11,753 nucleotides of DNA from the NCBI GenBank assembly GCA_044227705.1, contig JBGAWE010000146.1, positions 1-11,753 on the forward strand. Direction: 5' to 3'. Source of the DNA: JANOQP01 sp044227705 (GTDB lineage Bacteria; Bacteroidota; Bacteroidia; Chitinophagales; Saprospiraceae). The position numbers and the translations under genes are program-made. How positions within the stretch are numbered: position 1 is the first letter of the stretch; every line of letters starts with the position of its first letter. A model generated the notes under the pieces. That model was not told the DNA's origin and did no database searches. It was given only the letters and a program-made list of their open reading frames with translations. Positions 5,188 to 11,753 of the stretch are shown piece after piece.

Positions 5188-6515
5188 CATCCCCCCGCCT
5201 GTTTCCCTTCCTTCCCCAGCTCCCGTTGAATCCCGTTGAGCAGGTCGTCGAGCGAGAGTGCCGAACGGCCGTCGGCCAGCGCGCGCAGGGCGCAGAGCTG
5301 CACGACGTTGAGGATGGAGGCACCCGTCAGCTCGTATTTGGCAGCGAGCGCGCCGAGATCGACGTCCGACTCGAGGGGCAGGCTTTCGGGCAGGGCCTTT
5401 TGCCAGAGGAGGAGCCGCTCGCCCGCCTTCGGGAAGGGGAAGTGGACGATGCACTGGAATCGCCGTGTGAACGCCTCGTCGATGTTGCTCTTGAAGTTGG
5501 AGGCGAGGATGACCAGCCCCCCGAAGTGCTCTACGCGCTGCAAAAGGTAGCTGACCTCTTGGTTGGCGTACTTGTCGTGTGCGTCGCGGATGCCGGTGCG
5601 CTTGCCGAAGAGCGCGTCGGCCTCGTCGAAGAAGAGGATCCAGTCCTTGTCCTCGGCGCGGTCGAAGAGGCCGGCGAGGTTCTTCTCCGTCTCGCCGATG
5701 AACTTGGAGACCATCATCGACAGGTCGATTTTGTACACGTCGCGGCCCGCCTGCTTGCCTATCAGCCCAGCGGTCAGGGTCTTCCCTGTCCCCGGCGGCC
5801 CCCAGAAAAGGGCTCGGAAGCCGGGCTTCAGCCTTCTTTTCAACGACGGGTCGCTCAACAGTGTCTGCCCGTGGTCGAGCCAAGTGGCCAGTTCGCCGAC
5901 CTGCGAGCGGGTGTGCGGGTTGAGGACGAGGTCGTCCCACGTCATCTCCGTCTCGACGAGGTCGGCCGGGAAGTTCAGCCCGAAGCGCGGGCGGGCGGCC
6001 CGGCCCGTCGTCAGCCATTCGACTGTTTCGGGCGCCATGACGAGGCGGCCGCTCATGGCCGGTTCTCCCGGCGGCACATCGTCGAGCCAGCAGGTTTTCT
6101 TTTTTGAAAAAGGATGTTCCGGCGAAAAAAAGGCCTGCGCCCGCAGCCTTGCCGCGAGGTCGGAGGCCCCGGCGAGGAGGAAGATGACCGTCTCGCCAGT
6201 CGGCAAGATGGCCCGCGACTGTGCCCCGCGCACGCCGCCCAACTCGGGAAAGTCGCCCGGCTCGGGCAGCAACCGCTGGATTTGCTGGCCAAAGAACGTG
6301 GGCTGGACGTGCGCCGCGAGGGCGGTCGTCAGCAGAATTTTTTCCTCGGCGGAAAGGGCTGGGCCGCCGCCCTTCAGTACTGGCCAGTCCATTGCCTCAA
6401 AACCAGACAGGTCGACCGCGTCGAGCTGCCCGAAATGGACCGCAAGCCGCTCGCGCAGCAGGTTTTCGAGCAAGGAAAAAGCCCGTTCGAGGTTGGCGGC
6501 GATGGTCTGTGGCAT
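5187..6515 (-). CDS. AAA+ ATPase of the type associated with contractile injection systems
   Basis: This 442-residue protein has one C-terminal AAA+ module and an N-terminal region of about 200 residues that is probably a partner-binding part. The module shows Walker A GPPGTGKT (239-246), Walker B ILFFDEADALFGKRT (293-307), sensor 1 in LASN (337-340), arginine fingers in EAFTRRF (347-353) and a sensor-2 region ELTGASILN (395-403). It resembles the ATPase that is a regular member of eCIS (Afp15-like) gene sets, where a role in particle assembly or cargo handling has been proposed. The reaction here is inferred. The start codon lies three bases after the DUF4157 stop codon (TGA CCC ATG), so the two are translationally linked. 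It is the last gene of the operon, followed by a strong hairpin. A general AAA+ chaperone role is the alternative. Confidence 0.85.
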   Translation of the reverse strand: MPQTIAANLERAFSLLENLLRERLAVHFGQLDAVDLSGFEAMDWPVLKGGGPALSAEEKILLTTALAAHVQPTFFGQQIQRLLPEPGDFPELGGVRGAQSRAILPTGETVIFLLAGASDLAARLRAQAFFSPEHPFSKKKTCWLDDVPPGEPAMSGRLVMAPETVEWLTTGRAARPRFGLNFPADLVETEMTWDDLVLNPHTRSQVGELATWLDHGQTLLSDPSLKRRLKPGFRALFWGPPGTGKTLTAGLIGKQAGRDVYKIDLSMMVSKFIGETEKNLAGLFDRAEDKDWILFFDEADALFGKRTGIRDAHDKYANQEVSYLLQRVEHFGGLVILASNFKSNIDEAFTRRFQCIVHFPFPKAGERLLLWQKALPESLPLESDVDLGALAAKYELTGASILNVVQLCALRALADGRSALSLDDLLNGIQRELGKEGKQAGG

Positions 6516-6518
6516 GGG

Positions 6519-7934
6519 TCAGGGCTTGCAGACTTTGGAGCCAGTGGCTTGGTCAATGGTCGTGCCGACGCACTCCGTCCGCTTGATGGAGAAAGCCTCC
6601 CCTTTTTTGAACCAAGCGGTGAACGCTTTGCCGAAGGCCGCCTTTGCTTTCTCGAAATCGGCCGTTTTCATGCCCACTTTCCCCGTGAACGCGGGGAAGG
6701 GGTTGGCTGCCATGAAGTCGAGGTAGTCCGTGCCGTGGCTGCCCTCGTGAAAGCCTAGGGAGGTGTTCTTCGCCTTTTTGTCCTCGGCGGTCGTGCCGCG
6801 GCCGTAGGTGGACTCCATTTTCGAGTTCTCCCCCGGCCCGTAGAAGGTCTGGATGGAGACCTCCGTGACGCCCGGGCCAGTGAAGGCGGTGACCTTCCCG
6901 TTTGCAGTTTCGTACTGGATGTCCCACGGGGTCACCGGCCTGAACAGGGTGTGCGTCCACGTGTCGCGGCCGTCGGGGAGGATGATCACTTTAATCCCGC
7001 CGACGGTCGTCGTCGCGTCGCCGGTCAGTTCGTCCCGCTGCGCCCCGGCGGGGAGGGGGGTCGAGATGGGCAGGATGGGGTCGCGGCGCACCTCCCCTTG
7101 TCCGCCGTTTTGCTGGACGACGTGCGTCAGTTCGTGGGCGAGGAGCCGCTTGCCGTCGGTGCTTTCCGGGCTGAAGTTTCCCTCGTTGAAAAAGACGTGC
7201 TGCCCGTTTGTGAAGGCGCGGGCCTGCAAATCTCGGTTCAGCTCGGCCGATTCGCCGTCGGTGTGGATGCGGACGGCCGAGAAATCCGCCCCGATGGCCC
7301 GCTCCATTCCCGCTCGGACGGCGGGGGGGAGTGGCCGCCCGCCCGCCTTCGCCCGGTCGAGCCGCGATGAGAGGCCGCGCGGGGCGGTCGGCTGCTTGCC
7401 GTCGGCTTTTGATTGGACGGCTGGCTTTTCCTCTTTCTTTTCAGGGGCGTCCATTTTTTGAACTGGCTCTTCCTTCTTTTCGGGCGCGTCGGCTTTTTGA
7501 ACCGGCTCTTCCTTCTTTTCGGGTGCCTCGGCTTTTTGAACTGGCTCTTCCTTCGTTTCAGGCGCGTCGGCTTTTTGCAAAGGCATTTCCTGAACCTTTT
7601 TGTCCTCCGCCATCCGCCCGTCGTTGGTGCCGGGCATTTTTTCCTCGGCGGGCGTGGCGAGTTTTTGGACGGGCTGGATGCTCCCTGTGCGTGCGGCGGG
7701 CTGCCCGCTCCCGTTGTTGACGACGGCATCGGCGACGGCGTCGGCCTCCCTTTCATAGGGGTCGCCGGGCTGCCCAATGGCCAGTTTTGTTTGAAAAAAA
7801 GGCGCGCGCGCTCCGTGCCGGTCGGCACTGCGGTCGAAGAAGGGGGCCTCGGCCTCGACGGCCTGCTCGTCGGTGGCGGTCGGCTGGCGATGGCGGCGCG
7901 AGCGGGCGCTGCTCTGGAAGATGGGAGATTTCAT
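6519..7934 (-). CDS. DUF4157 protein with two HExxH motifs and a charged repeat linker
   Basis: This 471-residue protein has no signal peptide. Near the N-terminus, residues 46-71 (FFQTKLAIGQPGDPYEREAD and on) are the lead motif typical of DUF4157 proteins. Residues 122-171 are four charged 13-residue repeats. Residues 186-275 are the DUF4157 domain, ending in the zincin-type motif HELTHVVQQ (H267, E268, H271). The C-terminal part (about 285-471) is different: it contains a second HExxH, in GFHEGSHGTDYLDF (H396, E397, H400), and two cysteines near the end (C455, C469). DUF4157 is known to be enriched in proteins linked to eCIS loci and is thought to be a metallopeptidase or a loading module. 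The second domain may be the real effector, a zinc peptidase. That is inferred. The gene overlaps the ParA-like gene by 4 bases (ATGA) and is followed at once by the AAA+ ATPase. Confidence 0.9.
   Translation of the reverse strand: MKSPIFQSSARSRRHRQPTATDEQAVEAEAPFFDRSADRHGARAPFFQTKLAIGQPGDPYEREADAVADAVVNNGSGQPAARTGSIQPVQKLATPAEEKMPGTNDGRMAEDKKVQEMPLQKADAPETKEEPVQKAEAPEKKEEPVQKADAPEKKEEPVQKMDAPEKKEEKPAVQSKADGKQPTAPRGLSSRLDRAKAGGRPLPPAVRAGMERAIGADFSAVRIHTDGESAELNRDLQARAFTNGQHVFFNEGNFSPESTDGKRLLAHELTHVVQQNGGQGEVRRDPILPISTPLPAGAQRDELTGDATTTVGGIKVIILPDGRDTWTHTLFRPVTPWDIQYETANGKVTAFTGPGVTEVSIQTFYGPGENSKMESTYGRGTTAEDKKAKNTSLGFHEGSHGTDYLDFMAANPFPAFTGKVGMKTADFEKAKAAFGKAFTAWFKKGEAFSIKRTECVGTTIDQATGSKVCKP
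7425..7571 (-). repeat. 39-bp tandem repeats coding a charged linker
   Basis: Three full units and one partial unit of 39 bases encode ADAPETKEEPVQK, AEAPEKKEEPVQK, ADAPEKKEEPVQK and MDAPEKKEEKP. The units lie between the N-terminal lead motif and the DUF4157 domain and would form an extended, highly charged spacer. Copy number probably varies between strains. Confidence 0.9.
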
Positions 7935-8719
7935 GCCGGAGTTTTTTTAGAGAGTTCGAGCCGCTGTGCGACCTCGTGGGCGAGGGCCATGTAGTTGAGC
8001 GCGCCGCTCGAAAGCTCGTCGTGGGCGAAGATGTCGAGGCCGCGCCGCTGCGCCCGGGCTAGGGCGGCGTTGGTCTTGACGACGGTCTTGAAGACGATGC
8101 TCCCGAAGGAGGCCTCGATTTCCCGTCTCACCTCTTGGTTGATGGCGATGCGGCCGTCGAAGCGCGTGATGAGGATGCCGAGCAGGTCGAGCGAGGGGTT
8201 CATCCGCACAATCTTCGGGAAGACGTTTTCGATGAATGTCCGAAGCCCCTTGAGCGGCAGCGGCTCGGCCTGCAGCGGCATGAGGACGTGGTCGGAGGCG
8301 ACGAGTGCGTTGACTGTCAGCATCCCGACGGCGGGCGGGCAGTCGATGACCACGAAGTCGTAACCGTCGCGCAAGGGAGCGAGGATGTTGCGCAGCAGCC
8401 CCTCGCGGCCGAAGACGGAGACCAGCTCCAGCTCCGCGTCGGAGAGGGAGAGGGCGGCGGGCAGCAGGTCGATGTCGGCCGCCCGGACGATGATGGGCGT
8501 CGCGTCGACCGTCCGCCCGGCGGCCTCGGCCTTGAGCAGGGCGTAGATGTTGCGCTCTGGCTCCTCCTCGATGCCGAGGGCGTGGGTGAGGTTGGCCTGC
8601 GGGTCGAGGTCGACGAGGAGGACGCGGCGGCCAAGCTCGCGCCAGGCGGCGGCGAGGTTGAGGGCGGTCGTGGTCTTGCCGGAGCCGCCCTTTTGAATGG
8701 CTATCGAGATGACGGACAT
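7931..8719 (-). CDS. ParA/MinD-family ATPase without a ParB neighbour
   Basis: This 262-residue ATPase has all the deviant-Walker features: KGGSGKTT at 10-17 with signature lysine K10, VDLDPQANL at 36-44 and FVVIDCPP at 122-129. It is clearly different from the ParA at 947-1606 (longer, with the DPQ form of the A' motif). I chose the ATG at 8719. The open frame runs further upstream but overlaps the haloperoxidase gene, and MSVISIAIQKGG is the normal start of the fold, with an A-rich stretch before it. No ParB-like gene is adjacent. It sits between the haloperoxidase and DUF4157 genes, with its stop overlapping the next start by 4 bases. It may be a ParA that positions a protein complex, as McdA and PpfA-type proteins do, or a second partition gene. 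The context favours the former, but this is not proven. Confidence 0.88.
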   Translation of the reverse strand: MSVISIAIQKGGSGKTTTALNLAAAWRELGRRVLLVDLDPQANLTHALGIEEEPERNIYALLKAEAAGRTVDATPIIVRAADIDLLPAALSLSDAELELVSVFGREGLLRNILAPLRDGYDFVVIDCPPAVGMLTVNALVASDHVLMPLQAEPLPLKGLRTFIENVFPKIVRMNPSLDLLGILITRFDGRIAINQEVRREIEASFGSIVFKTVVKTNAALARAQRRGLDIFAHDELSSGALNYMALAHEVAQRLELSKKTPA

Positions 8720-8732
8720 CTTCTTTTGATTT

Positions 8733-10118
8733 TTAAAACCTTCCCTCCCAGTAAGCGGAGGCCTTTTTCCAAACAAGCTCCGCCACTTTGGCCCCGATGG
8801 CACGGCCCTGCAAATCGCCCTGTTCGAAGTGGATGCCACCGTATCGGCGCGACATCCCGGCCTCGTTGGCGGCCTCGGTGAAGGTGCGCCAGTGGAGATC
8901 GACGGAGGGCAGCAGATCGGGCACGTTGTCGATGGAGAGGCCTTTCACCGTCGCTGTGTGGCCGAACCAGTCGCTGCCGGTGAACTTCTTCAAAATCTCC
9001 GCCGCCGCCCGGCTGAACGTGCTGTGGCCCGAGACGAACTCGGGGAAGGGCGGCGTGATGAAGTCCGCCTTTTGGTAGGGCATCCAGTCGCGGCCGTACA
9101 TGGTGACGGTGCCGAGGCCGGGGCCGCCCCACGCCTGCACGGCCTTGTCCTTGAAAAGATGGCGGATGACGGTGACTGGGCGGGCGTAGTCGAAGGCGCG
9201 CTTGCAGTCCCACGCGGCGATGCCGGCGTCCATCAGGGCGTTGGAGAGGGCGAAGAAGAGCTTGACGCTCTTGCCGATGCCCATGTCGTCGCGGCCGCAG
9301 ACCAGTAGACGTGCTCACCCGGTGGCCGGGCGAGGTTACGGACTTCCGGGCCGTCCATCCAGTACTCGACGATGGCGGCGCAGCGTTCGTCGGCCCGGCG
9401 GAAAGGGCAGGAGCGCCTTTGCCTCGTCGAGCAGTTGGGCCGAGCGGCCGTCGGCAGGCGGCAGCACGGGCCGGAAGTGCGAGCCGTCGGGCAGGGCAAA
9501 CGGCACGACGCGGCCCCAGTGTGGGACGAGGAACTTCTGGTCCTTGAAAGTGCCGTCGGGCAGCGTCGAGCGGAGGGGCTGCCAGCGGTCGCAGTTTTCG
9601 TCGGTCAGGTCGAGGCCGGTGCCGGGCTGGTGGAAGGCTTTGTAGTCTGTCCAGTCCGCGTAGAAATCCGCGCCGCCGAGGGTCTTGAAGGTGTTGGCCC
9701 CATCGCCGCCCCGCAGATCGAGGACGGCGAGGGCGGCGCGGCGGCCGATGCCGGTGGGGGTCGAGGGGTCGTCGGAGAGGTCGGTGTGGTCGTGGCCGAG
9801 GTTGGCCATCATGGTCTGGTGGACAAGCTCGTTGCCGTCGGCGGTGAGCTTGGCGGTGAAATACTTGTCCATCACTGTGTAGGCGGCGAAGCTGATGGCC
9901 TTCTGGCGGTTCTCGCGCGTGCGCTCGGCCTCGGGCCGCCGCATGAGGACGAGGGTGCGGGTGGCGAGGGCGCGGTCGTGGTAGGCGGCCCATGCGTCGT
10001 AGATGGCCGTGTGGAAGACGGCGAGGATGCGGGCCGTCTGCGGGGGCGGCGTGGCCGTGAGCTTGACGGCGGAGAGGAGCACCTGGTTCCAGGTGGCGGG
10101 GAGGGGGAGGGTGGGCAT
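8733..10118 (-). pseudogene. Vanadium-dependent haloperoxidase-like gene with two compensating frameshifts
   Basis: Conceptually this is one protein of about 460 residues of the vanadium haloperoxidase/PAP2 family, which oxidises halides with peroxide or acts as an acid phosphatase. The N-terminal part (from MPTLPLPATWNQVLLSAVKL, with HTAIYDAWAAY) is in one frame. After KALLPF (near 9391-9407) homology continues in another frame (RRADERCAAIVEYWMDGPEV) and returns to the first frame near 9290-9315 (VCGRDDMGIGKSVKLFFALS). The first frame meets a TAA at 9336-9338. The C-terminal part keeps all three vanadate-site motifs: KRAFDYARP, SGHSTFS and SRRYGGIH. There is no signal peptide, so it would act in the cytoplasm or be exported another way. 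Two opposite shifts within about 100 bases could be sequencing errors or real decay. The stop lies 13 bases before the ParA-like start. Confidence 0.82.
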
Positions 10119-10165
10119 AACGCGATTGTTTAAATTTGGTGAACTTGAAAAAGCAGTTCAAGGGG

Positions 10166-10399
10166 TCATTTCCCACTGTATTTCTTGAAGAGCCGCCACG
10201 CCCAGAACACGCTGATGGCCGTGAAGGGCAGGACATAGAGCAAGATGCGTGGCAGCTCCCGCAGAAACCAGAAAGGCGAGTCCTTGTCGCGGCTCAATAG
10301 CCAGACAGGCACCACCACGAAAACGAGCGCGGCCACGACGACGACGGCTTGGCCGAGGGGGGCGAGGCGGCGGAAGTTGACGCGGCGGCGGTCAGGCAT
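10166..10399 (-). CDS. Small two-helix membrane protein
   Basis: This 77-residue protein of unknown function has a positively charged N-terminus (MPDRRRVNFRRL), one hydrophobic helix at about 15-35 and a second at about 51-70, then a basic tail (FKKYSGK). With basic residues at both ends, both termini are probably cytoplasmic. The start codon overlaps the end of the SUKH gene (ATGCCTGA, 8 bases), so it is translated from the same message. Its G+C content is high like the genes downstream and unlike the toxin and immunity genes upstream. It marks the left edge of the lower-G+C cassette. It might be a second immunity factor acting in the membrane or a helper of the haloperoxidase. Neither is supported beyond position. 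Confidence 0.72.
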   Translation of the reverse strand: MPDRRRVNFRRLAPLGQAVVVVAALVFVVVPVWLLSRDKDSPFWFLRELPRILLYVLPFTAISVFWAWRLFKKYSGK

Positions 10400-10979
10400 T
10401 TTTTCGTTTCTTTAATTTGCCGATTAAGTCTTTGGAAAGCCAACTGCTCACGAAGCCGTCGTCTTTCGCCTCTTCAGTTGGTTGCTCCTTCTGAAGGCTG
10501 TCGACGAAGTCATGGAAGCTGTTGGCGATGAGGTAAAACTCCTGACCATCGAGTGCCTCATGGTGCCAATAGAAAAGCTTGCCCTTCTCTGCGCCGTCCA
10601 TGCAGATGCAGATTTGGTCGCCAGGGCAGCCCTCCGCGATAGCGAAATACCTTTCAGGCATCTGACCCAGATAGGTCTTTCTGATTGATTGAATCGAATC
10701 GCTTTCTTTTCCCCAGCCATAGAAATAGGCGATTGGGCAACGGTTGCCGCCGTTTTCAGAAACAGGCAGTTTTTCTATTGCCGCAAATTCGATGTTCTCA
10801 ATGAAATACTGAGAGCCAAATTCAACGGCAAACCATAGGTAATCGTCCGGGAGAATTAGTTTGTTTGCTCTGAGGTATTCCTCGGCTGCATGGAGCCAGA
10901 GTTTTTTTTGTGCAGCGGTTGAGGGTGGTTCCATTCCCCCAAGCAGAAGGATTTTTTTAGCAATATCGGCTTGTGTCAT
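10392..10979 (-). CDS. SUKH (SMI1/KNR4) family immunity protein
   Basis: This 195-residue protein has the SUKH pattern: LPDDYLWFAVEFG at 43-55, ERYFAIAEGCPGDQICICMDG at 109-129 (the usual pattern of a short strand, then GD, then hydrophobic strand), GKLFYWHHE at 133-141 and IANSFHDFVDSL at 151-162. SUKH proteins are the best-known immunity family for nuclease polymorphic toxins, which they bind and block. It directly follows such a toxin and overlaps it by 4 bases (ATGA), so it is almost certainly the cognate immunity protein. The last 30 residues are a charged tail (EEAKDD, then KLKKRKNA). Base composition is lower in G+C than the rest of the operon, as in the toxin gene. Confidence 0.9.
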   Translation of the reverse strand: MTQADIAKKILLLGGMEPPSTAAQKKLWLHAAEEYLRANKLILPDDYLWFAVEFGSQYFIENIEFAAIEKLPVSENGGNRCPIAYFYGWGKESDSIQSIRKTYLGQMPERYFAIAEGCPGDQICICMDGAEKGKLFYWHHEALDGQEFYLIANSFHDFVDSLQKEQPTEEAKDDGFVSSWLSKDLIGKLKKRKNA

Positions 10980-11753
10980 TGTGTCAGATTTATGAGCCTC
11001 AACATGGACGCACCGCCTGAATGGCGGACATTTCTATGAAGAGCGGTTGGTATTAAGAGTATGGTTCTTCCATCTTGATGGTGGTGGGGTGTCAAACCTT
11101 CCTCACTAAGCCACTTTTTTGCTTGGCTTGGGTTGTCGAAGCCGTGTTCCTTCATAAGCCGTTCGTATACTTTCTTGAAATCTTTAGCGGTGCCGTCCAA
11201 GCCCTTGAACACAAATTTTCCCTCTGCAAACGGGCTGAAGTCGGGATAGCCATCCTTGAAGGCAATTCCTCTTCCTTTTGTCACCTTTTTCACCTCGTCA
11301 AGCTCGGAGAACCACTTTCCGCTCCCTCTTTCGCCTATCCATTTTCCGCCCGTCTTCGGCATCTTGAGGGTGGCCATGGTATGAGCAGGCGTATCGGAGA
11401 ACCGTTTTGTGATAGGGTCAAACTCTTCCCCTTTGGCCAACCTTTTTTTGATGTCATCCGGAGTTAATTTTCCTTTGGGCCCCACAGTATCGACATACTC
11501 TCCATGAACCCTTGCCGCTTTTTTGTCCAAAAGTTCGGCCTCTAATTGCTCCTGTTGCTTGATCAGCTTCTTCCGCTTGGCCGGGGTCGCGTCCTTCATC
11601 TGCGCCTCGATTTTTTTCAATCTCGCGGCCAGCCCTTTGTCTTTCAATTCAGGCCCGTACCTGAGCTTAATGGACGTGCAAGTGCTGCAAATGACGATGG
11701 CTCCATTTTCAAGCACTTTGTAGGTGTGCCCTCCCGGTGCAGGGAACTCGTCC
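10976..11753 (-). CDS. C-terminal part of a polymorphic toxin with HNH/Endo VII (WHH-type) nuclease domain, 5' end outside window
   Basis: The frame is open to the window edge, so 258 residues are visible and the N-terminus is missing. An internal GTG at 11716 is not the real start. The first part (DEFPAPGGHTYKVLENG, then ICSTCTSIKLRYG) matches a linker with paired cysteines often seen before toxin domains, followed by a charged helical stretch (KKIEAQMKDATPAKRKKLIK). The last 85 residues carry the nuclease: DFKKVYERLMKEHGF, then LTPHHHQDGRTILLIPTALH and RHSGG, the histidine-rich pattern of HNH/Endo VII nucleases with a conserved WHH or related motif. Here the W position holds P. It would cut DNA in a target cell, or in the host if not blocked. 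The next gene is its SUKH immunity protein, overlapping by 4 bases. The missing N-terminus may be the delivery part. Confidence 0.85.
   Translation of the reverse strand, partial: DEFPAPGGHTYKVLENGAIVICSTCTSIKLRYGPELKDKGLAARLKKIEAQMKDATPAKRKKLIKQQEQLEAELLDKKAARVHGEYVDTVGPKGKLTPDDIKKRLAKGEEFDPITKRFSDTPAHTMATLKMPKTGGKWIGERGSGKWFSELDEVKKVTKGRGIAFKDGYPDFSPFAEGKFVFKGLDGTAKDFKKVYERLMKEHGFDNPSQAKKWLSEEGLTPHHHQDGRTILLIPTALHRNVRHSGGASMLRLINLTQ

Noticed and set aside
5563..6726. Long plus-strand open frame opposite the AAA+ ATPase and DUF4157 genes
   Set aside because: It is the antisense of two genes with clear family motifs. The open frame is an effect of high G+C, and the translation is low-complexity Ser/Arg/Pro-rich.
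9372..10133. Plus-strand 253-codon frame with Gly/Val/Glu-rich translation
   Set aside because: It is antisense to the haloperoxidase and shows only low-complexity sequence, so it is not a gene.
8701..10236. Very long minus-strand open frame across the haloperoxidase
   Set aside because: Its translation is Arg/Pro/His-rich with no family signal, while the other frames carry the haloperoxidase motifs. It is a shifted-frame artefact in GC-rich DNA.

Overview
The window looks like part of a plasmid, or a plasmid-like replicon, from a member of the Bacteroidota, perhaps a Saprospiria-type bacterium. That placement is an inference. It rests on the style of the KilA-N protein, the small ring-type zinc-ribbon protein, a ParA plus ribbon-helix-helix partner, an iteron-controlled Rep_3 initiator, and start codons preceded by A-rich stretches instead of clear Shine-Dalgarno sites.

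Left half, plus strand (1-3974): replicon maintenance. A KilA-N domain gene (86-640) follows a 36-bp palindrome at the window edge, and a related palindrome sits inside its coding sequence. A repeat-rich AT region (about 769-888) precedes a ParA ATPase (947-1606) and a small RHH-type ParB-like partner (1650-2039). An 8-base motif GCTTAAAA occurs as an inverted pair both upstream of parA and across the parA stop, which suggests a partition-protein binding site. Next comes an iteron origin: five full GACAnnTTTAGGG iterons and one partial one at an exact 22-bp period, then a 9-bp inverted repeat that shares the iteron GACA. The Rep_3 initiator (2313-3974) carries four more copies of the iteron inside its own coding sequence, read in frame as a TDLG peptide repeat.

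Middle (3975-5187): a gene-free stretch with a 16-bp palindrome, then a two-gene minus-strand unit: a zinc-ribbon protein and a one-helix membrane protein. A very strong 16-bp-arm hairpin (5153-5187) closes the large operon to its right.

Right half, minus strand (5187-11753): one tightly packed transcription unit, listed here in transcription order. It starts with the C-terminal end of a polymorphic toxin bearing an HNH/Endo VII WHH-type nuclease domain (runs off the window). A SUKH (SMI1/KNR4) immunity protein follows, then a two-helix membrane protein, a vanadium-haloperoxidase-like gene broken by a pair of compensating frameshifts, an orphan ParA/MinD-type ATPase, a DUF4157 protein with two HExxH motifs, and an AAA+ ATPase of the type found with extracellular contractile injection systems (eCIS). 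Most junctions overlap or lie within a few bases, so the genes are probably translationally coupled. DUF4157 proteins and this class of AAA+ ATPase are known companions of eCIS loci, so the operon may be the cargo and accessory end of an injection-system locus carried on a plasmid. No sheath, tube or baseplate gene is present in the window. G+C falls from about 70% to about 50% at the toxin/immunity pair, which fits a swappable cargo cassette.
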